Shown: positions 58,347 to 64,000 of the stretch, piece after piece
Layout: the number at the start of each line of letters is the position of its first letter
Numbering within the stretch: the stretch's first letter is position 1
Assembly (NCBI RefSeq): GCF_029868745.1
Contig: NZ_JARWOP010000313.1
Span: forward strand, 1-64,000
Origin: Nocardia wallacei
GTDB lineage: Bacteria > Actinomycetota > Actinomycetes > Mycobacteriales > Mycobacteriaceae
Length of the DNA: 64,000 nt
Reading direction: 5' to 3'
Program-made: the position numbers and the translations under genes
Notes under the pieces: generated by a model
What the model saw: only the letters and a program-made list of their open reading frames with translations
What the model was told of the DNA's origin: nothing
The model's database searches: none

Positions 58347-60092
58347 GTGTTCAGCAGCGGTGACGTGTTCGCCGGGTTCTCCATCGAGCGTCTCCTCGGG
58401 CAGGGCGGGATGGGGTCGGTGTACCTCGCGCGCCACCCGCGCCTGCAGCGCCTCACGGCCCTGAAGCTGCTGAATCGGGAACTGTTCGCCGACGCCGAGA
58501 TTCGCGCGCGGTTCGAGCGCGAGGCCGACCTGGCCGCGCAGCTGGACCACCCGAACATCGTCGCCGTCTACGACCGCGGCGTCGAGGACGAGCAGCTGTG
58601 GATCAGCATGCAGTACGTCGACGGCGTGGACGCGGCGACGGTGCACCCGCATTCGCTTCCGCCGGAGCGCGCGGTGCAGATCATCGAGGGCGTCGCGGCC
58701 GCGCTGGACTACGCGCACGGCAACGGCGTCCTGCACCGGGACGTGAAGCCCGCCAACATCATGCTGGCCCGCTCCGTCGGCGGCAAGGGTGAGCGAGTGT
58801 TCCTCACCGACTTCGGCATCGCGCGGCTGCGGGAGGATTCCCAGCATCTCACCCAGGCCGGGATGTTCACCGCCACCCTCGCCTACGCGTCACCGGAGCA
58901 GATGACCGGCGCCGAGCTGGATCACGGATCGGACCAGTACTCCCTGGCCTGCGCGCTGTACTGGCTGCTCACCGCGACCGGGCCCTTCGATTCCGAGGAC
59001 CCAGGCGAGGTGATCCACGGGCATTTGCAGCTGCCGGTGCCGCCCGCCAGCGTGCGCCGCGTCGGGTTGTCGCCGGCCATGGACGTGGTGATCGCCAAGG
59101 CGATGGCCAAGCGGCCGCGCGAAAGATTCGCCAGCTGTTCGGAATTCGCGGCCGCCGCCCGGCACGCGCTGACCGCTCCCGTGCCCGTCGGGCCGACGAC
59201 GGGCCAGCTCCCCGTCGTGGGGGTGCCGCCCGCGGTGGTGGCGAATCCGCCGGTCCCGCAGGCGTATCCGGCCGTCGTGCCGGTGGGTGCGCCGATCAAT
59301 ACGGGTGCCGTGGCGGCGGGCCCGGCCGCTGTCGCCGCCGCGGTGCCGCCCGGTCCTCCGGCTCCGCCGCCGCCGAGCGCGGCACCGGCGGCACCGGGGT
59401 ATGTGCCGCGACCGGCGCCCTATCCGCCGTCCCGGCGCTCGTCCGGCGTGATGGGCTGGCTCATTCTCGTGGTGGTGCTGCTCGTCGCGGTGCTGGCGGT
59501 CGTCATCGGTGTCGTCGCCTCCGGTGACGACGATTCGGAGATAGACGGTTTCGACACCACCACGCCCCCGCGGGTGTCCGACCCGGTGCAGGGTCTGCAG
59601 GCGATGCATGCCGCTTTCCCGCGACTGGTTCCCGATCTTCCGCCCGGCGACAGCGCCGGTAACGGCGTCGGCTTCGGCGGCAAGGTGTGTTACGCGACGA
59701 GAGCCGGGAACCCGCTGGTCCAGCACAACGAGGGCCAACCGCTGCTGGGCAACTGGATCGCCGCGTGGGACTGCTGGGCGGGCGACGAGGAGCAGCCGGA
59801 CTACGCGCTGCTCGCCTACGGGTCGCCCGCGGATGCGTACACCGTCCTCGCGCGCCTGCCCCCCAACCGAAAACTGGTGGAGCAGAACAGCGGCAGCCAG
59901 TACACCAACCACCGCTGGAACACCCCCGAAGACCAGCCGCGCACCACCTACTACGTCACGACCTCCTTCGAGAACGACCCCGAGCGCTCGCACTACCTGT
60001 TGTTCTGCAGCGACGACTACTGGCCGTCGACGCCACGCGGCCTGTCCGCCCCCGCCTTCACCGACTGGTGGAAGTCCCTGCCGCTCAGGTGA
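58347..60092 (+). CDS. Transmembrane Ser/Thr protein kinase (PknH-like layout)
   Basis: The 581-residue kinase has a Hanks-type domain (about 10-270): Gly loop LGQGGMGSVYLARH, catalytic Lys in TALKLLN, HRDVKPANIML, DFGIARL and SPEQMTGAELD. A Pro/Ala-rich juxtamembrane linker (about 275-368) precedes one helix (about 371-393) and a C-terminal extracellular domain with Cys residues at about 450, 477 and 560 (WDCWAG, LLFCSDDYWPS). This outer domain is similar in organisation to PknH sensor domains. GTG start at 58347 has AAGGGG upstream. Confidence 0.88.
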   Translation: MFSSGDVFAGFSIERLLGQGGMGSVYLARHPRLQRLTALKLLNRELFADAEIRARFEREADLAAQLDHPNIVAVYDRGVEDEQLWISMQYVDGVDAATVHPHSLPPERAVQIIEGVAAALDYAHGNGVLHRDVKPANIMLARSVGGKGERVFLTDFGIARLREDSQHLTQAGMFTATLAYASPEQMTGAELDHGSDQYSLACALYWLLTATGPFDSEDPGEVIHGHLQLPVPPASVRRVGLSPAMDVVIAKAMAKRPRERFASCSEFAAAARHALTAPVPVGPTTGQLPVVGVPPAVVANPPVPQAYPAVVPVGAPINTGAVAAGPAAVAAAVPPGPPAPPPPSAAPAAPGYVPRPAPYPPSRRSSGVMGWLILVVVLLVAVLAVVIGVVASGDDDSEIDGFDTTTPPRVSDPVQGLQAMHAAFPRLVPDLPPGDSAGNGVGFGGKVCYATRAGNPLVQHNEGQPLLGNWIAAWDCWAGDEEQPDYALLAYGSPADAYTVLARLPPNRKLVEQNSGSQYTNHRWNTPEDQPRTTYYVTTSFENDPERSHYLLFCSDDYWPSTPRGLSAPAFTDWWKSLPLR

Positions 60093-60142
60093 TCCGAGGC
60101 ACCCGAACCCATCACCGGTAATCATCCACATGTCTAACTCAA

Positions 60143-60156
60143 TTACCCAAATGTAA
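60143..60156. promoter_or_regulatory. TTAC-N6-GTAA dyad before the TetR gene
   Basis: Lies in an AT-rich stretch 23 bp before the GTG of the TetR-type regulator. Part of a larger imperfect symmetry (AATTAC...GTAAAATT). Consistent with an autoregulatory TetR operator controlling the regulator/reductase pair. Confidence 0.55.
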
Positions 60157-60178
60157 AATTACTTGCTACGCTGCCCGA

Positions 60179-60799
60179 GTGCCAGCGCATCGGACCCCCG
60201 ACCCCGCCGCCCGTCGGCGCGACGCCGACCGCACCCGGCGCTGCCTGCTCGACGCCGCGTTCGACGAGTTCTCGGCGCGCGGCTTCGCCGGGGCGCGAGT
60301 GAGTGCGATCGCCGACCGCGCCGGTGTCAACAAGCAGCTGATCACCTACTACTTCGGCGGCAAGGCCGGGCTGTACCAGGCGCTGCAACAGCAGTGGCTG
60401 GACCGCGAGGCCGACTTCGCCGATCCCGAGCTGCCCATCGGCGAGCTGGCCGTCCGGTATCTGGGGCAACTGCTCGCGGACCCGCGCGGCGTCCGGCTGC
60501 TGATGTGGCGCGGGCTGTCCGATCAGGCGCCGCCCCCGCCCTCGGTGGCGCAGGACGATATCGCCGACACCGAACGCCGTCAGCGGCGCGGTGAGATCGC
60601 CGCCGACATCGACCCCGCCGCTTTCCATTTGGCGCTGCAGGGCATGGTCATGGCCCCGGTGCTACTGCCCGGGATGGTCGCCGATCTGTTCGGGATCGAC
60701 CCGCAGACACCGGAATTCGAGCAGCGCTACGCGGAACAGCTGCGCCGCATCCTCGCTCACCTCGCAGCACCGAAAACCGAAGAAAGAGAACAACGATGA
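60179..60799 (+). CDS. TetR-family transcriptional regulator
   Basis: The 206-residue regulator has a TetR HTH: TRRCLLDAAFDEFSARGFAG (about 19-38) and IADRAGVNKQLITYYFGGKA (about 44-63), then a helical ligand domain. GTG start 23 bp after a dyad; its TGA overlaps the ATG of the reductase gene (ATGA), so that gene is the likely regulated target. Confidence 0.88.
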   Translation: MPAHRTPDPAARRRDADRTRRCLLDAAFDEFSARGFAGARVSAIADRAGVNKQLITYYFGGKAGLYQALQQQWLDREADFADPELPIGELAVRYLGQLLADPRGVRLLMWRGLSDQAPPPPSVAQDDIADTERRQRRGEIAADIDPAAFHLALQGMVMAPVLLPGMVADLFGIDPQTPEFEQRYAEQLRRILAHLAAPKTEEREQR

Positions 60800-61590
60800 G
60801 TATCCTCGTCACGGGCGCCCGCGGCAGTGTCGGCCGCACCGTCATCGAGAAACTGCTCGCCGCCGGAGAATCGGTGCGCGCGGCCAGTTCCCAGCCCGGC
60901 GACACATCGCTGCCGCCCGGGGTGGAGGTGGTCGGGTTCGATCCGGCCGACCCCGCCGCCGCCCTCGACGGGGTGGACCGGGTATTCCTGTACGCCGCCG
61001 ACCGAGGGCTCGAGGAATTCGCCCGCGCCGCGAAAGACAGTGGTGTGCAACGCATCACGCTGCTGTCCTCGATCGCCGCGACCGAGCCCGGTAACCCGAT
61101 CGGCGATCGTCACCTCGCGGCCGAGCGCCCCCTCCAGGACGCCGGACTGCCGCTGACCATCCTGCGTCCCGGCGCCTTCGCCACCAACTGGCGCTGGTGG
61201 GCGCCCTCGATCAAGTCCGAAAGCGTTGTGCGGCTGCCCTTTCCGGAGGTCCAGCAGAACTCCATCCACGAGGCCGACCTCGCCGACGCGGCGGTCACCG
61301 CGCTCACCGAACCCGGACACGAGGGCAAGATCTATCCGCTGACCGGCCCGGAATCGCTGTCGCTGCGCCGCATGGTCGGGATCTTGAGCGCCGCGCTCGG
61401 TCGGCCGCTGCGGCTCGAGCAGGTCAGCTACGAGCAGGCGGCCGAGTTCCTCTACAAGCCGGTGCTCGACCTGTGGGCCGAGGTCGGCGACGCACCCGCG
61501 CCGGTCGGCCCCACCTCCGAATCCGTCACCGGAAGGCCCGCACGCACATTCGCCCAGTGGGCGGCCGACCACGTCGCCGACTTCGAGTAG
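60796..61590 (+). CDS. NmrA/atypical SDR NAD(P)-binding protein
   Basis: The 264-residue protein has an N-terminal dinucleotide-binding motif ILVTGARGSVGRTV (GxxGxxG, about 3-16) and the NmrA-like pattern RVFLYAADRG, RITLLSSIAATEP, TILRPGAFATNW (about 118). No Tyr-Lys catalytic pair of classical SDRs is evident, so it may be a redox sensor or quinone reductase like QorB. It is coupled to the TetR gene. Confidence 0.83.
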   Translation: MSILVTGARGSVGRTVIEKLLAAGESVRAASSQPGDTSLPPGVEVVGFDPADPAAALDGVDRVFLYAADRGLEEFARAAKDSGVQRITLLSSIAATEPGNPIGDRHLAAERPLQDAGLPLTILRPGAFATNWRWWAPSIKSESVVRLPFPEVQQNSIHEADLADAAVTALTEPGHEGKIYPLTGPESLSLRRMVGILSAALGRPLRLEQVSYEQAAEFLYKPVLDLWAEVGDAPAPVGPTSESVTGRPARTFAQWAADHVADFE

Positions 61591-61598
61591 CGCTCGCT

Positions 61599-61775
61599 TC
61601 AGGGGGTCGCACGTTCGTCGAGGATCATGTGCCCGCCATCGACGAGGATCTGCCTGGCACGCCTGCGCACCCGGCAGTCGTCGACGGTGCAGCACATGTG
61701 GATCTGCATCGCCTCGTGCGCTTGATCGGGTGACAGCGGACCGGGATCTACAGTGCAGTCGAAGAGGAACATCAT
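61599..61775 (-). CDS. Small Cys-containing protein of unknown function
   Basis: The 58-residue product starts MMFLFDCTVDPGPLSPDQ and contains HMCCTVDDCRVRRRARQILV. The C-C-x4-C cluster followed by Arg-rich helix resembles short actinobacterial proteins with CxxxxCxxR motifs, of unknown role and possibly metal-binding. It converges with the SDR gene and precedes no operon partner. A second ATG follows directly. Confidence 0.55.
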   Translation of the reverse strand: MMFLFDCTVDPGPLSPDQAHEAMQIHMCCTVDDCRVRRRARQILVDGGHMILDERATP

Positions 61776-61885
61776 GGTGGCTACCAGCGTTCTTCGCGGA
61801 AAGGCCGGGTGGGGATCCAATCCGGGTAAGCGTATCCAGGTTCGCGGCACCGCGTGAGCGGTACCGGGTTACCCGGAGTCGACGC

Positions 61886-62917
61886 TCAGCCGAAGAACGC
61901 CGCCGCTTCCTCGTGCCGGTCCGCCGGTACCAGCTTCAGCTGCTTGGTCGCCTCCGCCAGCGGCACCAGTTCGATCTGGGTGCCCTGCAGCGCCACCATC
62001 TGCCCGAACTGCCCGTCGTGCACGGCCTCGGTGGCGTGCACGCCGAACCGGGTCGCCAGCACCCGGTCGAACGCGGTCGGTTTGCCGCCGCGCTGCACGT
62101 GCCCGAGCACGGTGGTGCGCACCTCCTTGCCGATGCGGCGCTCGATCTCGACGCCCAGCTGGTGCGCGACTCCGGTGAAGCGCTCGTGGCCGTACTCGTC
62201 GACGCCGCCCTCGCGCAGGTGGAACGAACCCTCCGTCGGCTTGGCGCCCTCGGCCACCACGCAGATGAAATGCGAATCCCCGCGCTGGAAGCGGCGTTTG
62301 ATCATGGTGCACACCTCGTCCACGTCGAAGGGCACCTCGGGGACCAGCGTGAGATGCGCTCCGGAGGCGATGCCGGAGTTCATCGCGATCCATCCGGCGT
62401 GCCGGCCCATCACCTCCACCAGCATCACGCGCTGATGCGATTCGGCGGTGGTGTGCAGCCGGTCGATGGCGTCGGTGGCGATGGTGATCGCGGTGTCGTG
62501 ACCGAACGTGGTGTCGGTGCAGTCGATGTCGTTGTCGATGGTCTTGGGCACGCCCACCACCGGGACGCCTTCGTCGGCGAGCCAGCTGGCGGCGGTCAGC
62601 GTGCCCTCGCCGCCGATCGGGATGAGAGCCTCGATGCCGTTGTCGTCGAGGGTCTGTTTGACCCGGCCGAGGCCGGCGCGCAACACGTCGGGATTGGTGC
62701 GCGCGGTGCCGAGCATGGTGCCGCCCTTGGTGAGCAGCCGGTCGGTGCGGTCGTCGTTCTGGATCTGGATCTTGCGATCCTCGAGTAGGCCGCGCCAACC
62801 GTCCTGAAAACCGACGATCGCGTCGCCGTAGCGGCCGTTCGCGGTGCGAACGACTGCCCGGATGACCGCGTTCAAGCCTGGGCAGTCCCCGCCTCCGGTC
62901 AAGACTCCGATGCGCAT
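61886..62917 (-). CDS. pfkA: 6-phosphofructokinase
   Basis: The 343-residue enzyme phosphorylates fructose 6-phosphate in glycolysis. It begins [19 protein letters not shown]; the nucleotide-binding loop is [11 protein letters not shown] (Gly after Glu, as in ATP-dependent actinobacterial forms; PPi forms have Asp there), catalytic [16 protein letters not shown] (about 123-138) and substrate-binding MGRHAGWIA (about 168). Lys in PKTIDND is shared with PPi enzymes, the mixed signature of Streptomyces-type ATP-PFK. The ATG at 62917 fits; an upstream extension is basic and unlikely. Synteny: Rv3010c after gatA. Confidence 0.92.
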   Translation of the reverse strand: MRIGVLTGGGDCPGLNAVIRAVVRTANGRYGDAIVGFQDGWRGLLEDRKIQIQNDDRTDRLLTKGGTMLGTARTNPDVLRAGLGRVKQTLDDNGIEALIPIGGEGTLTAASWLADEGVPVVGVPKTIDNDIDCTDTTFGHDTAITIATDAIDRLHTTAESHQRVMLVEVMGRHAGWIAMNSGIASGAHLTLVPEVPFDVDEVCTMIKRRFQRGDSHFICVVAEGAKPTEGSFHLREGGVDEYGHERFTGVAHQLGVEIERRIGKEVRTTVLGHVQRGGKPTAFDRVLATRFGVHATEAVHDGQFGQMVALQGTQIELVPLAEATKQLKLVPADRHEEAAAFFG

Positions 62918-62984
62918 GCCCGCTATCTTGCCGGGCGCACCGCGGCAGCGCAGCCCCGGCCCCGTGAACCCTCGGTTACAGTGC

Positions 62985-63965
62985 TCAGCGCCCGGCGGGG
63001 CACTGCCCGGCGGGCAGTTCACCGAGATGCTTGCCGACCAGCGCGCCCAGCTTGTTCAGGATCTGCGTGCCGTCCTCGAATCCGCCCGAATTGGCTTGCG
63101 CCGCAAAGGCGATCGCCATCTGCCCGGACGGCGTCGTCACCAACCCGAACTGGCGGACCAGGTAGCTGCCGCTCGCATCCGGACCCCAGCCGCCCTTGTA
63201 CTCGGCGTTGTCCAGGCGACCGATGCCCCACTGCTGGCCCCACACCACCTTGCCCATCAGGCCGACGACGGTCTCGGCGTCGGGCAGGCAGGGGAGCCGG
63301 GAGGCGAATCGCACCTGGTCGGCCAGTGACCACTCGGCCTGCCCGAAGGCGGAGTACTCCGCGCGGCTGCGCGTCGAGGGCACCTCGGTGGTGGTGTCGC
63401 CGCCCTCGCGCAGCACCGCCTCCACGGCCTGCGCCGCCTTGTCCGGCGCGCCGAGCGACTGCCACAGGCCGTCGGCGGCGCTGTTGTCGGATTCGGTGAT
63501 GGCCGCGGACATCTGATAAGTGCCGGTGTTGCCGTTGGTGCGCAGCACCGCCAGTGTCAGCGGCACTTTCATCGTCGACCAGGCCGGACCCGAGGTCCAG
63601 TCGCCCATGGACGTCATCCGCTCACCGCCCACCGGCATCAGGGCGATACCGGCGTGGCCGCCCAGCGCCGGCTGGAGGTCCTTGAAGTCGGCGGCCAGCG
63701 TGCCGGGCAGCGCCACCATCGCGCCGATAGTGGCGTTGGCGGGGCGCGTTGCCGTGGTGAGCGGGTCGGTATCGGTCGGGGAGGAGCAGGCGGCGGCGCC
63801 CAGGATCAGCGCGCCGCACAGCACCGCGGTCAGTCGTCGGCGAATTCCCCCGGCGCGCGGTGATATTCGCCCGGTGCTCGTCGTCCCTGCACCGAAAATG
63901 CCTGGCAGTGGGCATTTTTCGGCCCGACCGGAACGGCCGTCCGGACGCCTGTGTGCTGCGTCCAC
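62985..63965 (-). CDS. Beta-lactamase-fold lipoprotein
   Basis: The 326-residue product has an unusually long 40-residue leader, then a hydrophobic stretch ending in lipobox GAAACSS (Cys60). The class A-like fold is shown by [15 protein letters not shown] (SxxK-type STMK, about 131), [11 protein letters not shown] (SDN) and YKGGWGPD (KTG position, about 255). The omega-loop Glu is not evident, so lactamase activity is doubtful; a DD-peptidase-like or non-enzymatic role is possible. GGAGGT 7 nt before the GTG at 63965 strongly supports this start, near the window edge. Confidence 0.78.
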   Translation of the reverse strand: MDAAHRRPDGRSGRAEKCPLPGIFGAGTTSTGRISPRAGGIRRRLTAVLCGALILGAAACSSPTDTDPLTTATRPANATIGAMVALPGTLAADFKDLQPALGGHAGIALMPVGGERMTSMGDWTSGPAWSTMKVPLTLAVLRTNGNTGTYQMSAAITESDNSAADGLWQSLGAPDKAAQAVEAVLREGGDTTTEVPSTRSRAEYSAFGQAEWSLADQVRFASRLPCLPDAETVVGLMGKVVWGQQWGIGRLDNAEYKGGWGPDASGSYLVRQFGLVTTPSGQMAIAFAAQANSGGFEDGTQILNKLGALVGKHLGELPAGQCPAGR

Positions 63966-64000
63966 CGGTTCACCTCCACCATCACGGGGCGGCCCGCCAC

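Overview
The window is high-GC actinobacterial DNA, most probably from Nocardia or a close mycolic-acid-containing relative. Gene order follows the serB2-to-pfkA stretch of Mycobacterium tuberculosis (roughly Rv3042c to Rv3010c): serB, ABC ATPase, Nudix, echA17-like, two methyltransferases, PQQ lipoprotein, hexapeptide acyltransferase; the etfBA pair with its divergent methylglucose-lipopolysaccharide genes; a GNAT/PlsC pair; iscS-mnmA; a MetE-like protein; ligA; an ACT protein; gatCA; and pfkA. Interleaved are blocks without counterparts in that backbone. The source organism is an inference from synteny and gene content. No rRNA, tRNA or CRISPR array was recognised.

Region by region. 0-11.9 kb is backbone with an added chagasin-type inhibitor lipoprotein. 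12-22 kb is accessory: a secreted protein with only an FTP domain, a coiled-coil protein, type II NADH dehydrogenase with a divergent LysR regulator, a complete conservon (sensor-like ATPase, roadblock, DUF742, small GTPase, cytochrome P450), an APH(6)-like kinase and a DUF1707 protein. 22-27.6 kb carries etfBA and the divergent methyltransferase, GH57 and glycosyltransferase genes; this block is inverted relative to the M. tuberculosis arrangement of its flanks. At its right edge lies an ABC exporter whose ATPase has lost its Walker A half. 29-31 kb is a GNAT/PlsC pair resembling OlsB/OlsA.

31-37.5 kb is an accessory insert between the plsC-like gene and iscS. It holds two inositol-catabolism genes behind a doubled operator, an endonuclease-fold hydrolase, an AhpD-like protein and the most unusual item here: a five-gene operon for a membrane F0 sector (AtpI, a, c, b, and a b-delta protein cut off at the start of its delta domain) with no F1 genes beside it. 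Its c subunit differs from the mycobacterial one at the equivalents of positions 28, 61 and 63. A TACTACG/CGTAGTA dyad lies upstream.

37.5-47.3 kb: iscS-mnmA, a MetE-like protein, then an AAA ATPase divergent from an ArsR-AHSA1 fusion regulator with a large palindrome between them, and a partly decayed TPR-regulator/flavoprotein cluster of a type common in actinomycetes. 47.4-53 kb: ligA, interrupted by a 170-bp G-rich insertion that looks like an assembly error, then GNAT, ACT, gatC and gatA. 53-64 kb: MarR regulator, membrane alpha/beta hydrolase, secreted phospholipase A2, two-component system, Ser/Thr kinase, TetR/NmrA pair, pfkA and a beta-lactamase-fold lipoprotein.

Many genes are coupled by ATGA or TTGA overlaps and several appear leaderless, with a TANNNT box about 7 nt before the start codon. 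Poly-C/poly-G tracts at 1-100 and 47758-47790 suggest local sequence errors.
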